Assembly (NCBI GenBank): GCA_002408125.1
Contig: DHQO01000013.1
Location: forward strand, 1 to 64,000
Length of the DNA stretch: 64,000 bases
Direction of reading: 5' to 3'
From: Hyphomonadaceae bacterium UBA5336
GTDB lineage: Bacteria > Pseudomonadota > Alphaproteobacteria > Caulobacterales > Hyphomonadaceae
Part shown: positions 15,540 to 24,310 of the stretch, in pieces
Layout: the number at the start of each line of letters is the position of its first letter
Numbering within the stretch: position 1 is the stretch's first letter
Notes under the pieces: generated by a model
The model's input: only the letters and a program-made list of their open reading frames with translations
Told to the model about the DNA's origin: nothing
The model's database searches: none
Position numbers and translations under genes: made by a program

Positions 15540-16250
15540 CTATGAAATGAGCCGCTCCACCCAGGCCGGGAGAATCTCGCTCGCCGGGCCATAATGGCTC
15601 TCGCTGAAGACATGGGCGTTCTCTGACGGTTCCAGGTTCAGCTCCACGGTCTGCGCGCCGGCATAGAGCGCTTCCTGCACGAAACCGGCGGCCGGGTAGA
15701 CCGAGCCGCTGGTGCCCACCGATACGAAGGTGGAGCAATGCGACAGTGCCAGGCTGATGCGGTCCATCTCCAGCGGCATTTCGCCGAACCAGACGATATG
15801 CGGGCGCAGATAGCCGGCCTTGCCGCATGTCGGGCAGGCCACCGCGCGCCCGATATCCTCGTGCCACTCGGTCTGGGCATGGCAGGCCATGCAGCGGATC
15901 TGGGTCAGCTCGCCATGCATGTGCAGGACATTCGTGCTGCCGGCCTGTTCATGCAGATTGTCGACATTCTGCGTGACCAGCAGGAACTCGCGCCCTTCGG
16001 CCTCGCAGGCGGTCTGCAGGCGGGCGAGGGCCTCATGGCCGGCATTGGGCTGGGCGGTTTTCAATTGTTTGCGCCGGTCATTGTAGAAGCCGTGCACAAA
16101 ATCCGGATTGCGGGCAAAGCCTTCCGGCGTGGCGAGGTCCTCCAGCGGGTACTTCGTCCAGATCCCGTCCTTGTCGCGAAAGGTGCCGAGCCCGCTTTCC
16201 GCGGAGATGCCGGCCCCGGTCAGGACAACGATCGAACTGGGAAGCGCCAT
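15540..16250 (-). CDS. cobB: NAD-dependent protein deacylase, sirtuin (CobB type)
   Basis: Removes acyl groups from lysines using NAD+, cytoplasmic. 236 residues. It has GAGISAESGLGTFR (NAD site), TQNVDNLH with the catalytic His in the following HMHGEL, and four zinc cysteines in CMAC and CPTC. FYNDRR carries the Tyr-x-x-Arg pair that marks class III desuccinylases/demalonylases, so activity on acidic acyl groups is likely. Confidence 0.95.
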   Translation of the reverse strand: MALPSSIVVLTGAGISAESGLGTFRDKDGIWTKYPLEDLATPEGFARNPDFVHGFYNDRRKQLKTAQPNAGHEALARLQTACEAEGREFLLVTQNVDNLHEQAGSTNVLHMHGELTQIRCMACHAQTEWHEDIGRAVACPTCGKAGYLRPHIVWFGEMPLEMDRISLALSHCSTFVSVGTSGSVYPAAGFVQEALYAGAQTVELNLEPSENAHVFSESHYGPASEILPAWVERLIS

Positions 16251-16413
16251 GGGAACTCCTGAATATTAACTCTATGCCAGCCGAGTGGCAGGCGTCACAA
16301 ACTTACCATATGATCTTCGTAACACATCCGGTACAGGGCGCCGCTGCGATGTGGTGGCCCAGTTGAAATGCCGGAAAGTTCAAAGCGTAACGCGTAAGTT
16401 TGAGAGGGTCCCC

Positions 16414-18567
16414 ATGGCAAGAATGTCCAAGCGCCGGAACCTGGCAGCCGGCCTCATGGCACTGGCAACCGCGATCACGCTGGCCGCGTGCGACCGAACG
16501 GAAGAGCGGATCGACCGGGCCCGGGAGGTCACCGAGGCCGCGATCGACCAGGTCGCCGGCAATGGCGAGGCCGCGCCCAAAGGCACCGACATGGAGAGCG
16601 TGCCGCTGGAGGCGCGCGCCTTTGCCGGTTCGATCCAGACCGAGCCGATGATCGTCAACACCGAAAGCGCGCCGCGCTCGCGCTTTGCCATCGGCTCGAT
16701 CATCGCCAAGCCGCGCGACCTGCCGCAGCTGCCGACCCCGACCGAGGCGCTGGTGATGCAGCGCCCGGAACTGGCTGAGGAATTGGCGGTGGAATCGGAA
16801 ACCATCCTGCGTGAGGAGCTGCCCACAGAGGAGGCCGAAGGCAGCGTCGACGAGCCGGCGAAGGAACTCGAACGCCCCTTGCGCGATGCGATCCAGGCCC
16901 GGCCCGAACTGCGTGTAAACCGGCCCGGAGAACTCGCCATCCCGCGCGCCCTGCCGCCGGACCAGATGCGGCTGGCCCGCCGCGCCGTGGTCACCGAACA
17001 GGCGATCGAGGTCCAGACCGATGCCCGCGCGCGGATGCTTGATACGATGACCGAGTTCGGGCTCTCCGGCCAGGTCGAGCTGACGCGGACCGGCGAGATG
17101 GTAGTGCAGATCGGTTCCGACGGCGCTGATCCGACCCAGTTCCGCGACCTGCCGGCCCGCCAGATCCCGGACCTGTTCACCACCGAGGGTGCCACGCGCC
17201 CCGGCCTGCCGCGCATGGCCCTGAATGCGCGCCGCGAATGCCCGGAAAACCCTGACCGCGCCCAGATGCGCGCCAATCCCGTGCTGGCCACCGAATGCAT
17301 GGTGCAGAAGCTGCAGGCCTCCGGCGAGTTCGAATATGTCGAGAAGGACTTCATCTTCGACCACCAATTCCTGCGCCGGCCGAACGAGCCGCCGGTGCGC
17401 GTGGAAGTTCGCCCCGACGACCCGCTCTGGGCGCTGCAGTGGCACTTCTTCAACAATGGCACCGGTGAAGGCGAGTCCCCCGGCGGTTCCGGCTTTGTCG
17501 ATTTCTGGACCGATGCGGCCACCACCGGCTCGCGCGATGTGGTGGTCGCCGTGGTCGATACCGGCCTCGACATGGACCATCCCGACATCAACGCCTCGAT
17601 GAATGTCGCGCCGGGCTGGGACATGGTTTCCGATCCGGCCATGGGCAATGACGGCGACGGGCGCGATTCCGATCCGAACGATCCGGGCGACCTGTGCGAC
17701 CCGTCCGTGCCCTTTGCCGAGAACAGCTATCACGGCACCCATGTCGCCGGCACGATCGGCGCGGCGGTCTCCGACAATGGCACTGGCGTGGCCGGCGGGG
17801 CATGGAACGTCACCGTAGTGCCCGTGCGCGCGCTCGGCAAATGCGGCGGGCGCCTGACCGATATCAACGATGCCATCCGCTGGGCAGGCGGCCTGGTCCC
17901 GGCCTTCGACACCGAGGGCAATGAGGTGTGGAACGACAATCCCGCCGACATCATCAATCTCTCGATCGGCCTCTTCGAGTTCTGCCCGGCTTCGCTGCAG
18001 GACGCGATCAATGCGGTCACCGAACGCGGCGCCGTGGTCGTCTCCGCGGCCGGCAATGCCCGCGTCGACACGCGGTTCTATTCGCCTGGCGGATGCCAGA
18101 ATGTGGTCTCGGTGGCCGCCGGCGATGCGCGCGGGCATATCGCGCCCTACTCGAACTATGGCGACGGGGTCGACATGCTTGCCCCCGGCGGCGATCTCGG
18201 GCGCGACGACAATGGCGATGGCCGGCCTGATGGCGTGCTGTCGACACGGCTTGCCAGCAACTGCTTCGACCCGGTCACCGGCGAGCCGGTGGACACCTGC
18301 TATTATGCCTTCGAGCAGGGCACCAGCATGGCCGCCCCGCATGTCTCTGCGGCGCTCGCCCTGCTCAAATCACGCGAGCCGGACCTGATCGGCGCGTCCC
18401 TGAGTGATCGGCTGATGTCGGTGCTCGCGCCGCGAACAGTGGAACAATGTGCAAGTCCGTGCGATGAGTATCCAGGGGCTGAGCCGGTTCCGGGAAATCC
18501 GGATCTGTGCCTGCGCCCGTGCGGTGGAGGTTTGCTCGACCTCAGCCGTGCAGAAAGTGTGAACTGA
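16414..18567 (+). CDS. S8 subtilisin-like serine protease, lipoprotein
   Basis: 717 residues. A basic leader and hydrophobic stretch end in the lipobox LAAC (about 24-27), so it should be lipid-anchored outside the inner membrane. A long pro-region (about 28-330) ends with an I9-like segment (FEYVEKDFIFDHQF). The peptidase domain carries the triad Asp382 (VVDTGLDMDHP), His443 (HGTHVAGTIGAA) and Ser638 (GTSMAAPHVS). Cysteine pairs and Asp-rich loops (DGDGRDSDPNDPGD) suggest disulfides and calcium. The start is ATG 16414 after GAGAGGG. First of four genes all encoding lipoproteins, with 11 nt to the next. Confidence 0.93.
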   Translation: MARMSKRRNLAAGLMALATAITLAACDRTEERIDRAREVTEAAIDQVAGNGEAAPKGTDMESVPLEARAFAGSIQTEPMIVNTESAPRSRFAIGSIIAKPRDLPQLPTPTEALVMQRPELAEELAVESETILREELPTEEAEGSVDEPAKELERPLRDAIQARPELRVNRPGELAIPRALPPDQMRLARRAVVTEQAIEVQTDARARMLDTMTEFGLSGQVELTRTGEMVVQIGSDGADPTQFRDLPARQIPDLFTTEGATRPGLPRMALNARRECPENPDRAQMRANPVLATECMVQKLQASGEFEYVEKDFIFDHQFLRRPNEPPVRVEVRPDDPLWALQWHFFNNGTGEGESPGGSGFVDFWTDAATTGSRDVVVAVVDTGLDMDHPDINASMNVAPGWDMVSDPAMGNDGDGRDSDPNDPGDLCDPSVPFAENSYHGTHVAGTIGAAVSDNGTGVAGGAWNVTVVPVRALGKCGGRLTDINDAIRWAGGLVPAFDTEGNEVWNDNPADIINLSIGLFEFCPASLQDAINAVTERGAVVVSAAGNARVDTRFYSPGGCQNVVSVAAGDARGHIAPYSNYGDGVDMLAPGGDLGRDDNGDGRPDGVLSTRLASNCFDPVTGEPVDTCYYAFEQGTSMAAPHVSAALALLKSREPDLIGASLSDRLMSVLAPRTVEQCASPCDEYPGAEPVPGNPDLCLRPCGGGLLDLSRAESVN

Positions 18568-18578
18568 GGAACGATGAG

Positions 18579-19340
18579 ATGAGCGTGGCAAGCCTGACAC
18601 ATGGCATACATCGCGGCGGGCTCCTGGGAGCCTGCAGCCTTGTGCTCGTGCTGGCGGGCTGCGCCTTCCTCCAGTCCCACCAGCACGACACTGCGTCCTT
18701 TGTGCCAATGTCTGCTGCTTCACACGTTGAGCCGGTGGCCTCCCATACGAAGCCGGATACGGCTCACGACCTGGCGGAAACCCAGACCACTGTGATCTAT
18801 CCCGAACCGGCCAGCGAGACCGTTTCCGCGGTAACCTCGCAGTCGGTCACGCATCCGCAGCCATTGCCGGAGAGGGTGATCGAACGCCCGCCGGAAACCG
18901 TGGCCGAGGCCGCGCCAGAGCCCTCAGGCATACGCCCGGCCACCGTGCAGACGGCGCCCGTGCGCCCGGCGCAGACCAATACCACGCCGCCCCAGCCACA
19001 ATCTGTCCAGGCCGAGACCTTTCCGGTGCGCCGGGCCGACTTCATCGTGAAGTTCCGCGCCAACCCGTCCATCGACGAGGTGATCTCCACCTGGCGGCGC
19101 GACCGCGATGCCGCGCGCGCCCGGTTCGAGACCTGGGCGTCCGGCGACCCGCTGTTCTCGCAGATGGAGGTGTCGGGCTGTTCCTATTCCGGCGAACTGA
19201 TCCTATCGACAGAGATCGGCGGCGGCCCGCTGCCGGCCGAGGCCGAGGTCGATGCCCTGGTCGGGCGCATTCGCGCTCATGGCGCCGTGGCCTATGCTGA
19301 TCCAGATTTTACCGCCCATCCGGGCGTCAGGGAGAATTGA
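18579..19340 (+). CDS. Lipoprotein with I9-propeptide-like C-terminal domain
   Basis: 253 residues. Signal with lipobox LAGC (about 25-28), then a long Pro/Thr/Gln-rich linker (30-150), then a compact domain (about 155-250) that opens with ADFIVKFRANPSIDEVIS and closes with AVAYADPDF. That beginning and end resemble subtilisin propeptide/I9 inhibitor domains, which chaperone and block the protease. Encoded 11 nt after the S8 protease, it may act on it in trans. Two cysteines may bond. The family is not firmly recognised and the role is inference. GAGG precedes ATG 18579. Confidence 0.8.
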   Translation: MSVASLTHGIHRGGLLGACSLVLVLAGCAFLQSHQHDTASFVPMSAASHVEPVASHTKPDTAHDLAETQTTVIYPEPASETVSAVTSQSVTHPQPLPERVIERPPETVAEAAPEPSGIRPATVQTAPVRPAQTNTTPPQPQSVQAETFPVRRADFIVKFRANPSIDEVISTWRRDRDAARARFETWASGDPLFSQMEVSGCSYSGELILSTEIGGGPLPAEAEVDALVGRIRAHGAVAYADPDFTAHPGVREN

Positions 19341-19344
19341 GAAA

Positions 19345-19983
19345 ATGCTGCTGAGACTTGTCTTCATGGCGGCCTGGCTGGCCTTTGTCGCGGCCTGCTC
19401 TGAACAGATCGGCGGCGAGCCGGCTGCCCCCGCGCCCGCGCCGCAGGAGCTTGCCGAGGAGGAACCATCAGCCCCGGAAGAGCCGCCGGTCTTCGTCCAG
19501 TCCGAGCGCCCGAGTGCTACCGAACGCCAGGCCTCCATCGATTGGGAGGCCGCGCGCACCGACCTTGCCAGCACGCCCGGCAATGCTTCGCCAGAGAGTT
19601 TCCAGATCCAGTCCGGTGAACAGGCCCCGCCGGTGCCCGTTCTGCTGCCGAGCGGCATCGTCCAGCCGGCCGGCGCGGACAACCAGCCGCTCTTCCGCCA
19701 GCTGCAGGACGGCTATTTCGCCCATTATCCTGGCGTGAGTTATGACATCACCGTGTCGGGCACGAACGAGGCCTTCTCGATCGGCGGGGAGGCCGAGGAC
19801 ACATCGGTCGCTCGCTACCAGGCCACGGCCACCGGCGCGATTGTTAGTCTGTCGCGCTATGGCGCCGGCTATATGGTGGAGTTCGAATGCAAGGACCTGC
19901 CCGGCGAGGATGGCGGGGAGTGCATCGATGAAGACGAAGCGCTGGAAGTGGCGCAAAACCTGGTGATTGCGGGGTCGCGCTGA
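19345..19983 (+). CDS. Lipoprotein of unknown function in protease operon
   Basis: 212 residues, lipobox VAAC (about 15-18) after a short signal, then an acidic Pro/Glu linker (20-55). The C-terminal region (about 120-205) looks like a small alpha/beta domain with PGVSYDITVSGTNEAFSIGG and two cysteines in FECKDLPGEDGGECID that may form a disulfide. I recognise no family. It starts five bases after the previous stop and overlaps the M23 gene by one base (TGATG), so it is translationally coupled. Confidence 0.8.
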   Translation: MLLRLVFMAAWLAFVAACSEQIGGEPAAPAPAPQELAEEEPSAPEEPPVFVQSERPSATERQASIDWEAARTDLASTPGNASPESFQIQSGEQAPPVPVLLPSGIVQPAGADNQPLFRQLQDGYFAHYPGVSYDITVSGTNEAFSIGGEAEDTSVARYQATATGAIVSLSRYGAGYMVEFECKDLPGEDGGECIDEDEALEVAQNLVIAGSR

Positions 19984-21053
19984 TGAAACTGTGGAGTGTG
20001 ATGGCGGCCGGACTTCTGGCCGCGAGCCTGGTGGGTTGCGATGCGGTGCGCTATCCGGGCGATGGGGGCGAGCCGCCGCGCACGCCGGACATGCAGGACC
20101 CGAATGCGCCGCCGCCGCCCCCGCCCAGCGAGCCGGTGACCGACCCCTATGGCAATGGCGACACCGGCGAGGATGAAGATCCCGTCGAGGATGTGGATGC
20201 CCCCACGCCCGATACGCCGGAAGAGCCGGTCGATGTCTCGGATCCGACCCCGGATCCCGACACGCCGGCAACAGACATCCCGACCGAAGAGCCCACCCCG
20301 CCGGAGGAGCCCGTCGAGCAGCCCGATCCTGTCTTCTCCTACTATGCTCCCGGCCAGCTCCTGCCTGGTTCGGGCACCGGTTCGCCCGACCAGCTGGTCC
20401 ATGCGCCGGATATCGTCTTCCCCGTCCGCACCGCGCCGGCCTATCTCCAGTCCCAGGTCTGGAATTTCGGCGGCGGCATTGGTGGCGGGGACGAGTGCGA
20501 CAGCCGCAACTTCAACTATCCCTGGCGCGACAATTTCTGCGAGACCCGCAGCGCCAACCGCAATTCGCCCTATTGCCCGGTCAGCAAGATCCACCAGGGG
20601 CAGGATATCCGCGTCGGCACGCCGCGCGAATGCGAGATCATGCGCGGCACGCCGGCTGACGACCGTATGTTGCACGAAGTGGTCGCCGTTGAGGATGGCA
20701 CGATCTACGAGATCGGCTCCTACACCGTGAAGCTGCGCGCGGGCGGGCGGATTTACCGTTATATGCACATGAACATGGACGCGTTGCAGGTTGAGGCCGG
20801 TGATGTGGTCGAGGCCGGCGATGTGATTGGCTATGTCTCGAAGGATTTCGGCGGCTCGGCGACGACCTTCCACCTGCATTTCGAGATCCTCGAAAACACG
20901 ACCGAATATGGCTGGGTCTATGTCCCGCCCTACATGTCTCTGGTGGAGGCCTATGAGCGCCGCGAGGACGGTCCGGGCGAGGAAATCGAGCAGACCGTCT
21001 CGACCGCCAGCGCGCCGGTCTTCCCGCCCGAGGGCATGGAAATCATCGAGTAG
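19983..21053 (+). CDS. M23 family metallopeptidase, lipoprotein
   Basis: 356 residues. Signal with lipobox LVGC (16-19); a low-complexity Pro/Asp/Glu/Thr linker (about 25-115) that would let it reach through the periplasm; then a LytM/M23 domain. Zinc ligands are in KIHQGQDIR (HxxxD) and HLHFEI, with the family turn YMHMNMDALQVEAGDVVEAG between them. M23 enzymes cut peptidoglycan cross-links; some members are inactive activators, but here the ligands look complete. Last gene of the four-lipoprotein operon. Confidence 0.92.
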   Translation: MKLWSVMAAGLLAASLVGCDAVRYPGDGGEPPRTPDMQDPNAPPPPPPSEPVTDPYGNGDTGEDEDPVEDVDAPTPDTPEEPVDVSDPTPDPDTPATDIPTEEPTPPEEPVEQPDPVFSYYAPGQLLPGSGTGSPDQLVHAPDIVFPVRTAPAYLQSQVWNFGGGIGGGDECDSRNFNYPWRDNFCETRSANRNSPYCPVSKIHQGQDIRVGTPRECEIMRGTPADDRMLHEVVAVEDGTIYEIGSYTVKLRAGGRIYRYMHMNMDALQVEAGDVVEAGDVIGYVSKDFGGSATTFHLHFEILENTTEYGWVYVPPYMSLVEAYERREDGPGEEIEQTVSTASAPVFPPEGMEIIE

Positions 21054-21145
21054 GGGGCCGCGCAGGCTGTAAAACAGCCATGTAAACCACCGCCGGAGAT
21101 GGCGCTTGCCGCCCGGCGTGTTCCCCTGTAATGACGGGCACTCTC

Positions 21146-21219
21146 GCGGGTGTAGCTCAATGGTAGAGCAGAAGCTTCCCAAGCTTAAGACGAGGGTTCG
21201 ATTCCCTTCACCCGCTCCA
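21146..21219 (+). tRNA. tRNA-Gly (anticodon CCC)
   Basis: 74 nt with encoded CCA. The acceptor stem GCGGGTG pairs with CACCCGC, the D arm is GCTC/GAGC, the anticodon loop TTCCCAA gives CCC, and the T arm is GAGGG-TTCGATT-CCCTT. The outermost anticodon-stem pair is a G-A mismatch; the rest is regular. It reads GGG codons. Two hairpin repeats follow directly. Confidence 0.96.
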
Positions 21220-21228
21220 GTCTGGTCT

Positions 21229-21273
21229 GCTCTCCGCTTCACTTCGTTTCGCGATAGAGCGGGCTCAGGGCTG
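21229..21273 (+). repeat. Covarying hairpin repeat, copy 2 (after tRNA-Gly)
   Basis: Stem GCTCT (21229-21233) with AGAGC (21256-21260), then tail GGGCTCAGGGCTG. It begins 10 nt after the tRNA 3' end. Confidence 0.75.
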
Positions 21274-21284
21274 AGTCCTTGCCT

Positions 21285-21326
21285 GTCTCCATATCGCTTC
21301 GCTCACATGAGACGGGCTCAGGGCTG
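21285..21326 (+). repeat. Covarying hairpin repeat, copy 3
   Basis: Stem GTCTC (21285-21289) with GAGAC (21309-21313), then GGGCTCAGGGCTG. In tandem with copy 2, spacing 11 nt. Confidence 0.75.
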
Positions 21327-21344
21327 CCGCCACATGCCATAAAA

Positions 21345-21428
21345 GTAGGGTGTAATGAAGCGCAAGCGATATGCACCAGCCCTCACAGATACCGGTGCAT
21401 ATCGGCCTTTGGCCTCCATGCACCCTGC
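21345..21428. repeat. Cloverleaf-like inverted repeat, copy 1
   Basis: The outer arms GTAGGGTG and CACCCTGC and the inner arms CGATATGCACC / GGTGCATATCG enclose small side hairpins (CGCAAGCG on the left, GGCCTTTGGCC on the right). Two relatives are at 40077-40159 and 40957-41035. The outer stem is more degraded in this copy. Confidence 0.7.
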
Positions 21429-21431
21429 TTC

Positions 21432-21881
21432 TTACTCGCTTGTGGGCGTTTCGACAGATGGCAAGTCCGGCAGGTCAACTTCAACGGACCCATAGCCGAA
21501 ATACGTCACCGCGCCGAAAACCACCAGGAAGATCACAGCGGTGACAAGGGCATTCATGAGCCGGTTCTTGAAGGACAGCATATTGCCGACAAGCCCGACA
21601 ACAAAGACCAGCCCGGTTGCGATCAGGACCGGCTCGAGCCAGAGCAGGTCGCCAGGCAGGAAGCGCGAAGGCAGCTCTGCGGCATCGGTTGAGAGTTCCA
21701 GTTTGCCAAGCCCGAAATAGGCGAGCGCCGCAAAGATCACCAGGAAAACGGCCGCCGTGGCCAGCGCATTTACGAGGCGGCCGCCATAGGCCAGCGAGTT
21801 GCCCACAAGGTCGACCGCAAACACGATAATTGCGGCGACGATAACGGGCTCAATCCATACATAGTCATCGGGAAGGAACAT
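21432..21881 (-). CDS. Internally duplicated four-helix membrane protein
   Basis: 149 residues formed by two tandem copies of a module of about 55 residues. Residues about 9-62 (WIEPVIVAAIIVFAVDLVGN ...) align with about 81-135 (WLEPVLIATGLVFVVGLVGN ...), sharing the order W-EP, LVGN, RL-NAL and YFG. Each module has two membrane helices, giving four in all, with a short acidic tail. No known family is recognised. It is a single-gene unit between the repeat field and thrS. Confidence 0.8.
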   Translation of the reverse strand: MFLPDDYVWIEPVIVAAIIVFAVDLVGNSLAYGGRLVNALATAAVFLVIFAALAYFGLGKLELSTDAAELPSRFLPGDLLWLEPVLIATGLVFVVGLVGNMLSFKNRLMNALVTAVIFLVVFGAVTYFGYGSVEVDLPDLPSVETPTSE

Positions 21882-21951
21882 GTTCGCCTCTTCGTCATGA
21901 GTGTAGCACTAGTCGAGGCCATGCCATTCGCCCCATGAGGCTTGTACCGCC

Positions 21952-21993
21952 GGGTCGGGCTACGTGGCAAGAATCTGCCACGCAGCCCGACCC
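21952..21993 (-). terminator. Strong hairpin downstream of thrS
   Basis: GGGTCGGGCT (21952-21961) pairs with AGCCCGACCC (21984-21993), and CGTGGCA with TGCCACG inside it; one A-C mismatch, six-base loop. It lies 31 nt past the thrS stop on the minus strand. There is no U tract, so it may act as a transcript-stabilising 3' hairpin rather than a classic terminator. Confidence 0.55.
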
Positions 21994-22023
21994 TTGTTGC
22001 TCAAGTCTCTGAGATGAGTAGCT

Positions 22024-23997
22024 CTACCCTACCGCCCGCTTCAGATCCGGTGCGAGCGCCTCTGCGGCAAGCCCCGAGACGGCCTCCTCCAGCGTGACGA
22101 TCTCCTGGGCCTTGGAGCCAAACCGGCGAAGTGCCAGTTTACGCTCGTCGGCTTCGCGCGCACCAACCACGGCGATGATCGGCACCTTCTGCACCGAATG
22201 CTCGCGGACCTTGTAGTTGATCTTCTCATTGCGAAGATCGGTCTCCACGCGCAGGCCGGCTGCGCGCAGGGCCTCGGCGGCCTCTTTCGCATAGGCATCG
22301 GCTTCCGAGGTGATCGTCGCGACGACCACCTGCACGGGCGCGAGCCAGAGCGGGAAGGCCCCGGCGAACTCCTCGATCAGGATGCCGATAAAGCGCTCCA
22401 TCGAGCCGAGAATGGCCCGGTGCAGCATTACCGGGCGCACCTTGTCGCCGCTCTCGTCGATATAGTCCGCGCCGAGGCGTTCAGGCAGTACGAAATCGAG
22501 CTGCAGCGTGCCACACTGCCAGACGCGGCCGATGGCATCGGTGAGCTGGAACTCCAGTTTCGGGCCGTAAAAGGCGCCTTCGCCCGGCATGATCTCATAG
22601 GGCAGGCCCGTGGCCTTGATCGCCTCTTCCAGATCATGCTCGGCCCGGTCCCAGACCGCGTCGCTCCCCGCGCGCATGTCCGGGCGCGTGGAGAGCTTCA
22701 CATCCACTTTTTCAAAGCCGAAATCATCGTACACGCTCTGCAAAAGGGCGCAGAACCGCTCCGTCTCGGAGATGATCTGGTCCTCGCGGCAGAAGATGTG
22801 CGCATCGTCCTGGGTAAACTGGCGCACGCGCATGATGCCATGCAGCGCACCGTGCGGCTCGTTGCGGTGGCAACAGCCGAACTCGGCCAGCCGCAGGGGC
22901 AGGTCGCGATAGGATTTCTGGCCGGACTTGAACACCTCGACATGGGCCGGGCAGTTCATCGGCTTGATCGCCATCAGACGGCTGTCGGAGGGGATCTTCA
23001 CCTCGCCTTCGCCATCGGGGATGAAGTCCGGCACGATGAACATGTTCTCGCGGAACTTGCCCCAGTGGCCGGATTTCTCCCACTGCGCGCTGTCCATAAG
23101 CTGCGGCGTCTTGATCTCGTTATAGCCCTCCGCGCCGAGCCGGCGGCGGATATAAGCCTCGATCTGCAGCCAGACCTGGTAGCCTTTCGGGTGCCAGAAG
23201 ACCGAGCCGGCCGCCGCCTCGCCGTCGAGATGGAAGAGATCGAGCTGCGTGGCCAGTTTGCGATGGTCGCGCTTTTCAGCCTCCTCGATCTGCGTGAGAT
23301 AGGCCTTCAGCTCCTGCTCGTTGCGCCAGGCCGTGCCGTACATGCGCTGGAGCATCTCGTTGCGATGGTCCCCGCGCCAGTAGGCACCGGCGAGCTTCAT
23401 CAGCTTGAATGCCTTGGGCAGCTTGCCCGTCGAGGGCAGGTGCGGACCCCGGCAGAGGTCGTACCAGTTGCCCTGGCGGTAGACCGTGATGGCCTCGCCC
23501 GGCGGGATGATATCGTCGATGATCTGGGCCTTGTAGTCCTCGCCGATCGACTTGAACGTCTCGATGGCATCGTCTTTTTCCCAGACTTCGCGCAGGATCG
23601 GATAGTCGGCATCGACAATCTCGGCCATCTTCTTCTCGATGGCCTCGAAATCCTCCGTGGAGAAGGGCTCCTCGCGGGCAAAGTCATAGTAAAAGCCGTC
23701 ATCGATCACCGGGCCGATCGTGACCTGCGTGCCGGGAAAAAGCTCCTGCACGGCCTGGGCGAGCACATGGGCGGCGTCATGGCGGATCAGCTCAAGGCCA
23801 TCGGCATCCTTCGCGGTGACAATCTCGACCGCAGCCTCTGCCGGCAGCTCGCGCGTGAGGTCGCGCAGCTCGCCATTGACGCGGGCGGCAAGGGCCTTCT
23901 TGGCCAGGGATTTGGAAATGGATTCCGCGACATCCAGCGCGCTGGCGCCGTCTTCATAGTCGCGTTTCGATCCGTCAGGCAGCGTGACTTGAATCAT
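22024..23997 (-). CDS. thrS: Threonyl-tRNA synthetase
   Basis: Charges tRNA-Thr. 657 residues with the standard domain order: N-terminal TGS domain (1-62, IQVTLPDGSKRDYEDG), editing domain (about 65-225, with HDAAHVLAQA and the zinc-type editing motifs), class II catalytic core (about 245-540, with MNCPAHV, RLAEFGCCHRNEPHGAL, FTQDDAHIFCR and HRAILGS) and C-terminal anticodon-binding domain. The start at 23997 (MIQVTLPDG) is the conserved one. No leader structure was recognised upstream. Confidence 0.97.
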   Translation of the reverse strand: MIQVTLPDGSKRDYEDGASALDVAESISKSLAKKALAARVNGELRDLTRELPAEAAVEIVTAKDADGLELIRHDAAHVLAQAVQELFPGTQVTIGPVIDDGFYYDFAREEPFSTEDFEAIEKKMAEIVDADYPILREVWEKDDAIETFKSIGEDYKAQIIDDIIPPGEAITVYRQGNWYDLCRGPHLPSTGKLPKAFKLMKLAGAYWRGDHRNEMLQRMYGTAWRNEQELKAYLTQIEEAEKRDHRKLATQLDLFHLDGEAAAGSVFWHPKGYQVWLQIEAYIRRRLGAEGYNEIKTPQLMDSAQWEKSGHWGKFRENMFIVPDFIPDGEGEVKIPSDSRLMAIKPMNCPAHVEVFKSGQKSYRDLPLRLAEFGCCHRNEPHGALHGIMRVRQFTQDDAHIFCREDQIISETERFCALLQSVYDDFGFEKVDVKLSTRPDMRAGSDAVWDRAEHDLEEAIKATGLPYEIMPGEGAFYGPKLEFQLTDAIGRVWQCGTLQLDFVLPERLGADYIDESGDKVRPVMLHRAILGSMERFIGILIEEFAGAFPLWLAPVQVVVATITSEADAYAKEAAEALRAAGLRVETDLRNEKINYKVREHSVQKVPIIAVVGAREADERKLALRRFGSKAQEIVTLEEAVSGLAAEALAPDLKRAVG

Positions 23998-24310
23998 GGG
24001 TCTGGTGGTCTTTTCGCATTCGGGCGGCCTCGCCGGGGCGGGCATCTCGGTCAACAGCCTCGTGGCTTAACGTGAACCGGGAAAAATGCCCACAGCCAAA
24101 AGCGACGCGGCCGCAGTGAGATCAACTGGTTTTGGGGAACAGGTTTTGATCAGGGTGCGTGATGGCGCAAGGCCCGGGCCGAAGCGGCTGGATCACACAC
24201 CCGTAAAAGTTCGGGTCGTCAGTTGGCGAACCTGAAAAGCAGACATGGGCGCGAGATAGCACCGGCCCCTTAACAATTCAATGTGCCGGAAGCGCTTGGC
24301 GGCAGCGGCC
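23998..24310. other. Intergenic region between thrS and EEP-family gene
   Basis: 313 bp holding the thrS promoter side and the end of the EEP gene transcript. I see no convincing open reading frame, RNA gene, repeat family member or riboswitch-like structure here. Confidence 0.5.

Noticed and set aside
16303..18342. A 679-codon minus-strand frame
   Set aside because: Antisense of the S8 protease; the translated text is His/Arg/Gly-rich without any domain.
22198..24075. A 625-codon plus-strand frame
   Set aside because: Antisense of thrS.
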